DNA of 64,000 bases from Chloroflexota bacterium (GTDB taxonomy: Bacteria > Chloroflexota > Dehalococcoidia > Tepidiformales > Tepidiformaceae). Below are positions 52,708-61,746 of the stretch, one piece after another. The position numbers and the translations under genes are program-made. The DNA lies in the NCBI GenBank assembly GCA_026702615.1, contig JAPPBY010000033.1:1-64000 (forward strand), in the 5' to 3' direction. A model generated the notes under the pieces. The model did not search any database, had not been told where the DNA came from, and worked only from the letters and a program-made list of their open reading frames with translations. The first letter of the stretch is position 1. Every line of letters starts with the position of its first letter.

Positions 52708-53449
52708 CGTCGTCCTCGAACTCCTCGCAATCGCCGCCGGTTCCCGCGGAGGGAACGATTGCGAACCCGCCGCCCTCGCTGCGCCCCTTCGTACTTCGCA
52801 ACGGTACCGCCGCGAGCTGTTCGATCAGTCCCGCCAGCTCGTCCGCGCCAGTCCCCTCCGTCGGCACGACGCCTCCCGCGCCGGTTTCCCGCAGAGCCTC
52901 CAGGTCTGCGCTCGAGATGTCGAGGGCGACGGTCACGAGCAGGGGAGCCCCGCAGAGCGCCGCCACGCGTGACAGGGAGATGCGCCGCGCGACCGTGAAG
53001 TCGTCGACCGGCGCCCGTACCAGCACCGCGTCCAGCGAGAGGGCGGCCAGCGCGCGCAGTGGCCCCTCCTCCCACGCCTCGTCCACCTCCAGCACGAGTC
53101 CCAGGTCGCTGTCGACGATCCCCGCGGCGGCCGTTTCCGGTTTGGCGATCACGAAGTCCGCTCCCGCCTCCTCGACCGCCTCGATGCCCTCGTTCGCAAG
53201 GGATTCGAGCTGCGCCCCGATGAGCCCGTCGAGGCCATCGAGCGCGGCGGTGGCCTCCTCCGCGTTTTCGGCTGCCAGCGCCACGAAGTCCGCCCCCGCC
53301 TCGACCGCCTCGCCGGCGTCGCTTGCGGAGGCCCCCAGCACCCCCAGCAGGAGCGCGCGGTCCTTCTCCGTCGCGCGCGCCCCGAAACCCATCACCCGTG
53401 CGCTTTCGCCCCGCCGCTTTCGCTGGAGCGCCTCGCTCAGCTTGCTCAA
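52703..53449 (-). CDS. Protein of unknown function, TIM-barrel-like
   Basis: The protein has 248 residues. Repeated strand-loop units such as AGADFVALAAENAEEA, AGADFVIAKPETAAAG and LDAVLVRAPVDDFTVAR suggest a beta/alpha barrel, but no catalytic motif is recognised. The C-terminus is acidic (DCEEFEDDD). It starts by ATGA overlap with the amidohydrolase stop and leads into mutY, so the three genes form a minus-strand operon. Confidence 0.65.
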   Translation of the reverse strand: MSKLSEALQRKRRGESARVMGFGARATEKDRALLLGVLGASASDAGEAVEAGADFVALAAENAEEATAALDGLDGLIGAQLESLANEGIEAVEEAGADFVIAKPETAAAGIVDSDLGLVLEVDEAWEEGPLRALAALSLDAVLVRAPVDDFTVARRISLSRVAALCGAPLLVTVALDISSADLEALRETGAGGVVPTEGTGADELAGLIEQLAAVPLRSTKGRSEGGGFAIVPSAGTGGDCEEFEDDD

Positions 53450-54663
53450 ACCGTTCCTCCAGTGCCCCCCACCGATTGGCCGCCCCGGACCACGCCCGCG
53501 ATTGCCCCGGGCCGGGTCAGGCAGCGAATGTCGGTGAGGGGATCCTCGTTCAGTCTCACAATATCGGCGGCCAGCCCCACGCGCAGCCTGCCGGTCTCCT
53601 CGTCGAGCCGTAGCAGGTCCGCCGCCCAGCCCGTGGCCGCCAGCAGCGCCGCGCCCGCCGAGAGGCCGTGGTCGGCCATGCGCACCGCTTCCTGGGCGTT
53701 CTCGCCGGGGCGATTCAAGGGCGTTCCCTGGTCCGTCCCCATCGCGACCTTCACACCCGACGCCAGCGCTCGCTCGTAGCTCGCGAAGTGGTCATCCAGC
53801 ACCATCTGTCCCTTCTCCACGGCGTACTCGGGGATGCCCGCATCCGCGCCGTGGGCGATGTGGTACGGCGCTGTCAGCGTCGGGACGAGGTAGGTGCCGC
53901 GCTCGATCATCATCTCGATCGCCTCCTCGTCGAGCCAGACCCCGTGCTCGATTGAGGTCACGCCCGCCACGACCGCGTTCTTGATGCCTTCGGTCGACTG
54001 TGCGTGCGCCGCCACTGTGCGGAATGCCTTCGTCGCTTCTTCCACGCCCGCCGTGAGCTCTTCGCGCGTGAACGAGGGTGATCGAGGGTTCACACCCGGT
54101 GTGAGCACGCCCCCGCTGGCGAACAGCTTGATCGCCTCCGCCCCCGCCCGGATCTCCTCGCGCACCGCTTTGCGCACTTCGTCCGGCCCGTCCGCCTCGC
54201 GCGCGATGAACCCGTGTCCGTGTCCTCCCGACATCGTCACGCCCATCCCCACCGCCACCACCCGTGGCCCCTCCACCTCGCCCGCCTCGGTCGCCTTCGC
54301 CAGGTCGATGTTGAGCCGGTCGGCGGCGCCCAGGTCCCGCACCGTCGTGACCCCGCCCGCAAGCGTTGCACGCGCGTGCTCGGCCGTGTGCCAGGCGCGC
54401 CGCGCCAGCGACAGGCGCTGCCCCGGCGTCAGCTCCGCTGCGTCGCCGGACGAGCTGATGTGCACATGGCAGTCGATCAGCCCCGGAATGAGGTACTCGC
54501 CCGCGCAGTCGATCGTCTCCGCCCCCTCGGGCGCATCCACCTCCCCCAGCGCGGCGATGCGTCCATCGACGCACAGCACGTCGCCCCGCACAAAGGTGCG
54601 CGACTCGCTCTCGAAGAACGCTCCCCCGCGCAGGAGCAGTGGCCGGTCCTCAGTCGTCGACAC
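53446..54663 (-). CDS. Amidohydrolase-family metal-dependent hydrolase
   Basis: The protein has 405 residues. Metal ligands: LIDCHVHISSS (the H-x-H pair), EAIKLFASGG (carboxylated Lys), AAHAQST and SIEHGVW (His pair), and MGTDQGTP (Asp). This is a complete imidazolonepropionase/prolidase-like amidohydrolase that cleaves a C-N or related bond. The substrate is unknown. The start is GTG 54663. It is divergent from the small protein at 54750. Confidence 0.92.
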   Translation of the reverse strand: MSTTEDRPLLLRGGAFFESESRTFVRGDVLCVDGRIAALGEVDAPEGAETIDCAGEYLIPGLIDCHVHISSSGDAAELTPGQRLSLARRAWHTAEHARATLAGGVTTVRDLGAADRLNIDLAKATEAGEVEGPRVVAVGMGVTMSGGHGHGFIAREADGPDEVRKAVREEIRAGAEAIKLFASGGVLTPGVNPRSPSFTREELTAGVEEATKAFRTVAAHAQSTEGIKNAVVAGVTSIEHGVWLDEEAIEMMIERGTYLVPTLTAPYHIAHGADAGIPEYAVEKGQMVLDDHFASYERALASGVKVAMGTDQGTPLNRPGENAQEAVRMADHGLSAGAALLAATGWAADLLRLDEETGRLRVGLAADIVRLNEDPLTDIRCLTRPGAIAGVVRGGQSVGGTGGTV

Positions 54664-54749
54664 CGCCTCGCATTCTCCCTGCCGCCCCTCGTGGGCGGCA
54701 AGCGGTGCGCCGGACCGCTATCCTCCGCCCTTCCGAAGGAGGTTCCGTC

Positions 54750-55100
54750 ATGGCGAAGATGATTCTGGTTGGGCTCGTCGAGCCCCCGAGTCCCGAGGCC
54801 GAGCAGCTGTTTCGCGAGAACTACCTGGGCAACCACATCGAGGACATCGCGAACTGCCCCGGCTTCCTCTCCGGCACGGTCTACGAGTTGGAGCACCCCC
54901 ACGACGACTTTCCCGTGATCTCCCGCTTCCTCACCATCTACGAGCTTGAAGCGGACACCTGGGAGGAGGCGAACGCCAACCTCCAGGCCTGGATCTCCGA
55001 TCCCGATGCCTACCCCGGCCGCCTTTCCGGCGAGGGCGCCCTCTCCATCGTCGGTTCCGGCTGGTACAAGTTTGAGCGGGCGTACCACACGCGCGCCTGA
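54750..55100 (+). CDS. Dimeric alpha/beta-barrel-like (EthD/DUF4286-type) protein
   Basis: The protein has 116 residues with AAGGAGG before the ATG. KMILVGLVEPPSPEAEQLF, then YLGNHIEDIANCPGF and a C-terminal YKFERAY: the length and the pattern of strand, helix with His, strand suggest a dimeric ferredoxin-like barrel such as EthD. Such proteins often assist monooxygenases or dehalogenases. It precedes the luciferase-like oxidoreductase by 21 bp, and the two may work together. Confidence 0.7.
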   Translation: MAKMILVGLVEPPSPEAEQLFRENYLGNHIEDIANCPGFLSGTVYELEHPHDDFPVISRFLTIYELEADTWEEANANLQAWISDPDAYPGRLSGEGALSIVGSGWYKFERAYHTRA

Positions 55101-55121
55101 GCGCAGCGTACGATTCCGCCC

Positions 55122-56426
55122 ATGCTGATCGGGTACTTCACCGAGCGTCCCTACCAGGACCCCGGCGCAAGCTGGTGGGGAACGACTGGCCGCCGTCTCG
55201 TCGACCTCGACGCCAGCAACGACGAGTACGACCCCGTCCTTGGCGCTGACCTCTACAACCGCTACCTCGACGAGAAGCTGTACGCCGAGGAGATGGGCTT
55301 CGATGCCCTCGCCCTCAACGAACACCACAGCACCCCCTTCTGCATGGGCAGCGCCTGCAACGTCGAGGCGTCCATCCTCGCCCGCGTCACCAACCGCGCG
55401 AAGATCGTCCTTATCGGGAACATCCTCCCCATCTGGGACGACCCCCTCTGGCTGGCCGAAGAGCTCGCCATGATCGACCTCATTTCCGAAGGCCGCCTCG
55501 TGACCGGCTGGGTGCGTGGCACCGGCCGCGAGAGCATCTCCCACGATGCCAACCCGCCCTACAACTGGGAGCGGTTCCAGGAAGCGCACGACCTGATCGT
55601 TGAAGCCTGGACGCGCCCCGGACCCTTCCGCTGGGAGGGCGAGCACTACAACTTCCGCTACGTGAACCCCTGGGCGAGGCCCTACCAGTCACCCCATCCC
55701 CTCATCATGATCCCCGGCGCCGTCAGCCGGCGGACCGTGCAGTGGGCGGCCGAGCGGCGCTACCCCTACGTCATGCTCGCGACGCGCCTCGAACCCACTC
55801 GCATGTCCTTCGGTTACTACGAGGAGTGCGCCGCCGAGCACGGATACGAGGCCGGCCCCCAGCACCGTGGCTACCTCTTCAAGGTGCACGTCGACGAGAC
55901 AGAGGAGCTGGCCGAGGAAGTCGGGCGCAAGTACCTGACCGGCCCCGGGAACATCTTCCTCGAAGGCAGCCGCGGCGACGTCCGCGGCCACCTCCAGAAT
56001 CTGCCCGGCCTCACCGACCGCCGCGCCCTCCTCCCCACCGGAGGCGTCCGCCAGGTCGCCGAGTCTCGTGGCCAACCCTCCTCCAGTGACCCCGGCCTCC
56101 GTCCCATTACCCTCGACTCCGCCGAGTCCTACAAGGACGTGGACGACACCTACAAGGGACTCGTGGAGGCCCAGTCGATCATCACCGGCACGCCGAAGAC
56201 CGTCATCCCGAAGATCCGCAACGTGCTCGAGTACCTGCGCCCCGGCAGCATCTTCCTCTGGGACGGCGACGGCTCGATGTCGCACGAGGACGCCATGCGC
56301 AGTCTCCGTCTCATGGGCGAAGAGGTGCTGCCCGCCATACGCGAGATTGGCGAGGAGCTCGGCCTCGATAGCCCCTTCGAAGTCGATCCGGCCACGAACG
56401 AACGGGTCGCAGCCGAGCCGCAGTAG
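55122..56426 (+). CDS. Luciferase-like (LLM class) flavin-dependent oxidoreductase
   Basis: The protein has 434 residues. IGYFTERPYQDPG opens it, GFDALALNEHHSTP and LAEELAMIDLISEGRLVTGW are the LLM signature blocks. It uses reduced flavin to oxidise an organic substrate and needs a reductase partner. TACGAT at 55109-55114, 7 nt before the ATG, suggests a leaderless transcript. It is probably coupled with the small barrel protein. Confidence 0.93.
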   Translation: MLIGYFTERPYQDPGASWWGTTGRRLVDLDASNDEYDPVLGADLYNRYLDEKLYAEEMGFDALALNEHHSTPFCMGSACNVEASILARVTNRAKIVLIGNILPIWDDPLWLAEELAMIDLISEGRLVTGWVRGTGRESISHDANPPYNWERFQEAHDLIVEAWTRPGPFRWEGEHYNFRYVNPWARPYQSPHPLIMIPGAVSRRTVQWAAERRYPYVMLATRLEPTRMSFGYYEECAAEHGYEAGPQHRGYLFKVHVDETEELAEEVGRKYLTGPGNIFLEGSRGDVRGHLQNLPGLTDRRALLPTGGVRQVAESRGQPSSSDPGLRPITLDSAESYKDVDDTYKGLVEAQSIITGTPKTVIPKIRNVLEYLRPGSIFLWDGDGSMSHEDAMRSLRLMGEEVLPAIREIGEELGLDSPFEVDPATNERVAAEPQ

Positions 56427-56441
56427 CGCTGGACGCTCGAG

Positions 56442-57404
56442 TCAGATGAGCCCGCTGCCACGCAGCCGCGGGTCGAGCACGTCCCGCAGCGTGTCGCCGA
56501 GGAAGTTGAAGGCCAGCACGGTCAGCGAGAGCGCCAGTCCCGGGAATATCGGCAGCCACCACGCCGTGTAGAAGTAGGCCCGCGCAGTCGGCCCGATGTC
56601 GACGCCCCAGGAGGGGGACGGCGGCGGCAGCCCGAAGCCGAGGAATGAGAGCCCCGCCTCCGCCATGATCGCCGCCGGCACGATGATGCTGGCGTTCACG
56701 ATCGCCAGCGGCAGCAGGTTCGGCAGGATGTGCCGGAGCATGATCCGCGTGTTGGACGCCCCGATCACCCGCGCCGCCTCGACGTACGCCGTCGACGCTT
56801 CCTGGAGCACGTTGCCGCGCAGCACCAGCGTCGTCAGCGGTGCGAACGCGAGGGCAATCGCGACCACGATGACCGGCAGGCTCCGATCGATCGCCGTCGT
56901 GAACAGGATCAGCCAGAGGAGGCCGGGCACGGCGATGCCCGTCTCCAGGATCCGTAAGAGGACGGTGTCCACGAGGCCCTTCAGGAAGCCCATCGCCAGC
57001 GCCAGCGCCAGCGCGGCCACCATCGCGATGCCGACCGAGCCAACACCGATGATGAGTGCCGGCCGCGCGCCGTAGATCACGCGCGACCACACGTCCTGGC
57101 CCGCGCTGTTCGTGCCGAACCACCAGTCCCCGTTGGGCGGCTGCAGGTAGCCCGTGGAGTCGAGCTGTCGGCCCTCCGCCAGGGCGATGCGACGGACGTC
57201 GCGTTCCCCGTCGCCGAGGGTGTGCAGGTACGGGGCGAAGATCGCGCCCGCCACGACCAGGAAGATGATCCCGAGGCCGAAGGTTCCGCCCGGCTGCATC
57301 CGGGCAAAGCGTGCAATAGCACGCCCTCGCCTCGCGAGGTGGGAGCCCTGCTCTGCGGCAGGGCCCAACCGCAGGTTGTCCTGGCCAGGGGCAGCCGTCG
57401 TCAC
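56442..57404 (-). CDS. Peptide/nickel ABC transporter permease, DppC type, copy 2
   Basis: The protein has 320 residues. An N-terminal cytoplasmic part and one helix precede a periplasmic loop (WWFGTNSAGQDVWSRVIYGA), then the five-helix permease core with EAARVIGASNTRIMLRHILP, the EAA loop that contacts the ATPase. It is closely similar to the neighbouring DppC copy and came from a tandem duplication. A terminator lies between the two. Confidence 0.94.
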   Translation of the reverse strand: MTTAAPGQDNLRLGPAAEQGSHLARRGRAIARFARMQPGGTFGLGIIFLVVAGAIFAPYLHTLGDGERDVRRIALAEGRQLDSTGYLQPPNGDWWFGTNSAGQDVWSRVIYGARPALIIGVGSVGIAMVAALALALAMGFLKGLVDTVLLRILETGIAVPGLLWLILFTTAIDRSLPVIVVAIALAFAPLTTLVLRGNVLQEASTAYVEAARVIGASNTRIMLRHILPNLLPLAIVNASIIVPAAIMAEAGLSFLGFGLPPPSPSWGVDIGPTARAYFYTAWWLPIFPGLALSLTVLAFNFLGDTLRDVLDPRLRGSGLI

Positions 57405-57470
57405 CCTCGCACCGCCTTCCCGGAGGTCGTGCGACCCTGTGCCATCGCCCGCTGGCTGTCAAGAAACGGA

Positions 57471-57494
57471 AACGCCGCCCCGAAGGGCGGCGTT
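57471..57494 (-). terminator. Rho-independent terminator with UUCG loop
   Basis: A perfect 10-bp stem, AACGCCGCCC (57471-57480) and GGGCGGCGTT (57485-57494). On the minus strand the loop is TTCG and the stem is followed by TTCCGTTTCTT. It ends the transcript of the first DppC gene, before the second. Confidence 0.85.
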
Positions 57495-57523
57495 GAAAAC
57501 CGTTGCCGTGCGCGGATGGGGCC

Positions 57524-58489
57524 CTAGACGAGCCCGCTTCCGCGGAGCCTCGGGTCGAGCACGTCCCGCAGCGAGTCGCCGAGGAAGTTGAACGCCAGCA
57601 CCGTCAGCGACAGGGCGACACCGGGGAAGACCGGCAGCCACCAGGCCGTCTGGAAGTAGGCGCGTGCGTTCGGCCCGATATCCGCGCCCCATGACGGGAT
57701 CAGCGGGTCAAGCCCCAGGCCGAGGAACGACAGTCCTGCTTCCGCGAGGATTGCCGCCGGGATGATGATGCTGGCGTTAACGATGGCCAGCGGCAGCAGG
57801 TTCGGCAGAATGTGCCGGAACATGATGCGGATGCTCGAGGCGCCCACCACCCTGGCCGACTCGGCGTACGTCGAGGCCGACTCCTGGATCACGTTCCCGC
57901 GCAGCACCAGCGTTGTGAGCGGTGAGAACGTAAACGCGATCGCGAAGACGAGGACGGGAATGCTGCGATCAACCGCGGTGGTGAAGAGGATGAGCCAGAG
58001 GATTCCCGGCACCGCGATGATGACCTCGATGATCCGTAAGAGGAATGCGTCCACGACCCCCTTCATGAACCCCATCGCCAGCGAGAGCGTGACCGCCGCG
58101 ACGATCGCGACGCCGACCGCCCCGATGCCGATCAGGAGCGCCGGTCGCGCCCCGTAAACGACGCGCGACCACAGATCCTGTCCGGTGCGGTTCGTGCCCA
58201 GCCACCAGTCGGGGCCGGGGGGCTGAAGCACGAAGTTGACGCCCTGGATCTCCCGGCCTTCGTCGCGCCAGACGCTGCGAATGCCGCGCTCGCCATCGCC
58301 CGCTGTGTTGAGGTACGGGGCGAATGCAGCCGCCAGCCCCACGATCACGATGATGGCGATCCCGATCGTGCCACCCGGCTGCAGCAGGATGAATCGCTTG
58401 ATGTTGCGCCCGACCCGCGTGGGCAGGCTGCTCTGGTCGATGTAGGGACCGAGGTTGAGGTCGTCCTGGACGGCGGGTGCTGAAGTCAT
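57524..58489 (-). CDS. Peptide/nickel ABC transporter permease, DppC type, copy 1
   Basis: The protein has 321 residues from ATG 58489. The loop WWLGTNRTGQDLWSRVVYGA and the EAA-type loop ESARVVGASSIRIMFRHILP identify it. It pairs with the DppB permease 13 bp upstream in the operon. It is the more likely partner of that DppB by spacing. Confidence 0.95.
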   Translation of the reverse strand: MTSAPAVQDDLNLGPYIDQSSLPTRVGRNIKRFILLQPGGTIGIAIIVIVGLAAAFAPYLNTAGDGERGIRSVWRDEGREIQGVNFVLQPPGPDWWLGTNRTGQDLWSRVVYGARPALLIGIGAVGVAIVAAVTLSLAMGFMKGVVDAFLLRIIEVIIAVPGILWLILFTTAVDRSIPVLVFAIAFTFSPLTTLVLRGNVIQESASTYAESARVVGASSIRIMFRHILPNLLPLAIVNASIIIPAAILAEAGLSFLGLGLDPLIPSWGADIGPNARAYFQTAWWLPVFPGVALSLTVLAFNFLGDSLRDVLDPRLRGSGLV

Positions 58490-58502
58490 CTCTGTCCCCC
58501 CG

Positions 58503-59483
58503 CTAGTACCGAATTCTCGGATCGATGAAGGCGTAGCCGACATCCACCAGGATGCGGACGATCATGAACCAGGTCGCGAAGATGAGCGCCGTCGCCTGGA
58601 TGACCTGGAAGTCGCGGTCACCAACGTTGTTGACGATCCACCAGCCCAGACCCGGGATGTTGAACAGCGTTTCGATAATCGCCGAACCCGCCAGGATGCC
58701 TCCGAACTGCAGCCCGGCAATCGTGAAGAGCGTGATCATCGAGGGACGGAACGTGTGCCGTCCGATGATGATTAACTCGCGCAGGCCCTTGGCGCGGGCC
58801 GTGCGTACGTAATCGCTCCGCATCACCTCGAGCATGGATGAACGCGCGATGCGGGCGAGGTAGCCCGCGCTCGAGACGCCCAGCACGAGGGCTGCGATTA
58901 CGAGGATGCGGAGGTGCGTCCCCGGGTCCGCCCAGCCCGTCCAGTCGGGCACCCAGCGTTGCTGCCAGAAGAACGCCGGAAGGGCGACGATCAGCGTCCC
59001 GATCCAGAAGTTCGGGATGCTTAAGGCGAGAATCGCGAAGAATCGCGCGATGTAGTCAGAGACCTTCCCCGCGCGGATGGCGGACAGGATCCCTACCGGG
59101 ATGCCGATCACCAGGCTGAAGGCGATGCTCAGCATTCCCAACTGAAGCGTGTTGCCCAGCCTCCACCAGATCTCGTCCGCGATCGGCTTCGGCGGCACAA
59201 TCTCCTGGCCGAAGTCCCCCCGGAAGATCTCCGAGAACCACTTCCAGTACTGCTCGGCCGTGCAGGCGACATCGCCCCCGAAGTTGGTGGACTTGTCGCA
59301 GATGTCGAGGCCCAGCTCGCGGCGCAGGCCTTCGATGCAGGTCTGGTCCGCCACCCCCGAGGCGCCGCAGCGAACCGCAGCCGCATCGCCCGGGATGATG
59401 CGCATGAACACAAACACCAGGATCGAAACGGCGACGATCGTGAGGGGGAGCAGAATCAGCCTTTGGATGATGTAGGCTTGCAC
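58503..59483 (-). CDS. Peptide/nickel ABC transporter permease, DppB type
   Basis: The protein has 326 residues. QAYIIQRLILLPLTIVAVSI opens it, followed by IPGDAA. The conserved MLEVMRSDYVRTARAKGL loop (EAA motif) and SAIIETLFNIPGLG near the end are diagnostic of DppB. A Cys-bearing periplasmic insert (ADQTCIEGLRRELGLDICD) is less usual. Confidence 0.95.
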   Translation of the reverse strand: MQAYIIQRLILLPLTIVAVSILVFVFMRIIPGDAAAVRCGASGVADQTCIEGLRRELGLDICDKSTNFGGDVACTAEQYWKWFSEIFRGDFGQEIVPPKPIADEIWWRLGNTLQLGMLSIAFSLVIGIPVGILSAIRAGKVSDYIARFFAILALSIPNFWIGTLIVALPAFFWQQRWVPDWTGWADPGTHLRILVIAALVLGVSSAGYLARIARSSMLEVMRSDYVRTARAKGLRELIIIGRHTFRPSMITLFTIAGLQFGGILAGSAIIETLFNIPGLGWWIVNNVGDRDFQVIQATALIFATWFMIVRILVDVGYAFIDPRIRY

Positions 59484-59510
59484 GGTCCACCGCCTGCGCT
59501 AGGGTCGAGA

Positions 59511-59550
59511 AAAGGGCTTCCGGGGACTATAACGCCCCCGGAAGCCCTTT
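59511..59550 (-). terminator. Strong terminator between binding-protein and permease genes
   Basis: A 15-bp perfect stem, AAAGGGCTTCCGGGG (59511-59525) and CCCCGGAAGCCCTTT (59536-59550), with a 10-nt loop, followed on the minus strand by TTTTCTC context. Reduced read-through would give more binding protein than permease. Confidence 0.88.
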
Positions 59551-59569
59551 GATACGACTCGGCTGGGGA

Positions 59570-61543
59570 CTAACCCTCCAGCCAGACGTTGTGGGCGCGG
59601 AAGATGCCGAACGCCGCGGTCTGGTCGCCGTCGGGCGGCGGCGCGAGACCCTTCAGCCTCGAACCCAGCGCCTGGTACTTCGTGGTACCCGTCGGCAGCG
59701 GGAGGGTGCAGCAGTAGCGCGTGAAGATGCGCCGCTGCAGCTCCTTCAGGATCTCCGCCCGCTCGTCGTCGTCGGTCGTTGCCGCCTGACGATCGGCGTA
59801 GTCCTGCAGCTCCCTGGCGTAGGGGTGCGTGATCTCCAGCGCCGCGCGCACGGCTTCGCCCGCATCCGAACCGCCGTTCTCGGCGTAGTTCGGGTTCTCG
59901 GGGTTGACCCACGGGTCGGAGATGTTGACGCCCTTGTACCAGTTGCCGCCCCAGATGGCGCCGTAGCCGTCCGGCGTGTAGGCCACCAGCGCGTTCCAGT
60001 CCGGCATCGTCGCGACGGCGTTGTTGCCGGCGATGAAGAAGTGCCAGTCCTTCGTGCCCGTGGGGCCGTTCGCCGAGGCGATGAACGTCGCCAGCTCGAG
60101 CGGGTTGTAGTTGACCTTGACGCCGAGGGAGTCCTCGAAGCTCTGGCCAATGAACTGCACGTAGCTGTAGTCCGGAATCCAGGCCGCAACCGTCGTGTCG
60201 AGTTCGGGGAAGATCTCGGGGCCGTTGTTGGCCTCCCAGAGCTGGCGTGCGCCCTGCGGGTCGTACACCTGGTGCTCGCGGATCTCCTCCTGGGAGAGCG
60301 CGTACTTCGGGAACGCCGTGGGGCTGACCGGCGCGCTGCGACGGCCCTCGCCGCCGAGCACCACGTCGATGTAGCCGTCCCAGTCCATCGCCATCGAAAG
60401 GGCCTTCGAGAGCTCCGGATATGGCGTCCACTTGGCCGCCGCCAGCTGGATCATGCGCGAGCCGTCGTCGATCGCCGGCCCCGTCACGATGTTGACGTTC
60501 GGCTGGCCTTCCCACTGCTCGGCCGTGATCTTGTCGATCCCGCCGTAGTAGTCGGCGTCGCCGGCGAGGAAGCGCGACTGGGCCGCCGCGCCGTCCGTGA
60601 TGATGACCGCCTCCATCTCGTCGATGTAGGGGTGGTCCCAGACATAGCGTGTGCCGGGCAGGTCCTGCTCGGGATGCTCGTAGTAGTTCGGATTCCGCTT
60701 CAGGGTGATCCGCGTCTCCGAGACCTCGTCGAACATGTACGGGCCGGTACCGCCGTTGACGCCGGAAACCTGGCCCAGGTCCCCCGACTCCTCGGCCGCC
60801 AGGCGCTCTGGCGAGACGACCACAAGCGAGGCCGCCGCGAACGCCCGAAGGTTGGAGGCGAAGGGCTTGTTCTGGTTGATCCGGAGTGTCAGGTCGTCCG
60901 GCGTGTCGAACGTCGCGCCCTGGTTCTCGTCCATGAACGAGAAGAAAAGCTCGTTCACGTTCGAACCGCGGTTGGCGCGGGAGTCGGGGTAGCGTCGGAG
61001 GCTGGTGAACCAGTCCTCGGAGTTCACTTCGCGCCCGTCAGACGCCTCCGGGTTGAAGCGCACGCCCTCGCGCAGGTTGAAGACCAGCGTTGTCTGATCG
61101 ACCTGCTCCCAGCTCTGCGCCGCGTCGGGGTAGAACTGGTCGTTGATGATCGAGTACGCCATCAACTGGCTGTAGGTCTGCGCCATCCCGTACGGGAACG
61201 TGATTGTGATGGAGGGGTCGAAGCCCGTCGGGTAGGCCCGCTCCGTCCAGTTGAACTTCCCGCCGTAGCGCGAGCGGTCCTCCGGTGCAGCCTGGGCCTC
61301 TGAGGCTGCGGCAGCCTCCGTGGCCTCGGCTTCCGCAGCCGCAGCAGCCTCGGTCGCCTCGGCCTCTGAGGCGGCGGCGGCCTGCGTGGCTGCCGGAGCA
61401 GCTGCATCGTCATCATCGTCGTCGTCGTCGCCGCAACCCGCGAGGATTGCAGCGGAGCCGGCAGCGAGCGTCGCTCCGCCTGCCAGCACGCGCCGGCGCG
61501 ACACGCGCCTGCGCCAGTACTTGCCCCAATAGCCTTCTTTCAA
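59570..61543 (-). CDS. Tat-exported lipoprotein substrate-binding protein (SBP_bac_5), copy 1
   Basis: The protein has 657 residues from TTG 61543, preceded by GGAGGGACGAC, matching the start of copy 2. RRRVSRRRVLAGG (Tat) and LAGC (lipobox) lead into an Asp-rich and then an Ala/Glu-rich tether of about 60 residues. The SBP core includes FDPSITITFPYGM and GPYMFDEVSETRITLKRNPN. It should capture peptides at the cell surface for the adjacent permeases. It is highly similar to copy 2. Confidence 0.94.
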   Translation of the reverse strand: MKEGYWGKYWRRRVSRRRVLAGGATLAAGSAAILAGCGDDDDDDDDAAAPAATQAAAASEAEATEAAAAAEAEATEAAAASEAQAAPEDRSRYGGKFNWTERAYPTGFDPSITITFPYGMAQTYSQLMAYSIINDQFYPDAAQSWEQVDQTTLVFNLREGVRFNPEASDGREVNSEDWFTSLRRYPDSRANRGSNVNELFFSFMDENQGATFDTPDDLTLRINQNKPFASNLRAFAAASLVVVSPERLAAEESGDLGQVSGVNGGTGPYMFDEVSETRITLKRNPNYYEHPEQDLPGTRYVWDHPYIDEMEAVIITDGAAAQSRFLAGDADYYGGIDKITAEQWEGQPNVNIVTGPAIDDGSRMIQLAAAKWTPYPELSKALSMAMDWDGYIDVVLGGEGRRSAPVSPTAFPKYALSQEEIREHQVYDPQGARQLWEANNGPEIFPELDTTVAAWIPDYSYVQFIGQSFEDSLGVKVNYNPLELATFIASANGPTGTKDWHFFIAGNNAVATMPDWNALVAYTPDGYGAIWGGNWYKGVNISDPWVNPENPNYAENGGSDAGEAVRAALEITHPYARELQDYADRQAATTDDDERAEILKELQRRIFTRYCCTLPLPTGTTKYQALGSRLKGLAPPPDGDQTAAFGIFRAHNVWLEG

Positions 61544-61685
61544 GTCGTCCCTCCTCAGGGCTCGATTTCGGGGGCCAATGGGGTAGCCCCCGCTGCGCGG
61601 ACACACGAGGCCCACGCGGATTCGCGGGATTCTACCGACGATTTAATTGGAGGCAAGCTGTCTTGCCCCCTTTCCCCGCAACGGA

Positions 61686-61709
61686 AACGCCGCCCCGGAG
61701 GGCGGCGTT
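61686..61709 (-). terminator. Rho-independent terminator between the two binding-protein genes
   Basis: A 10-bp stem, AACGCCGCCC (61686-61695) and GGGCGGCGTT (61700-61709). It is nearly identical to the hairpin at 57471, so a repeated terminator module is used. On the minus strand it is followed by TTCCGTTG. Confidence 0.82.
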
Positions 61710-61746
61710 CCGATCGATGTCGGTGCCGGTGGTACAGCTGTTAGGC

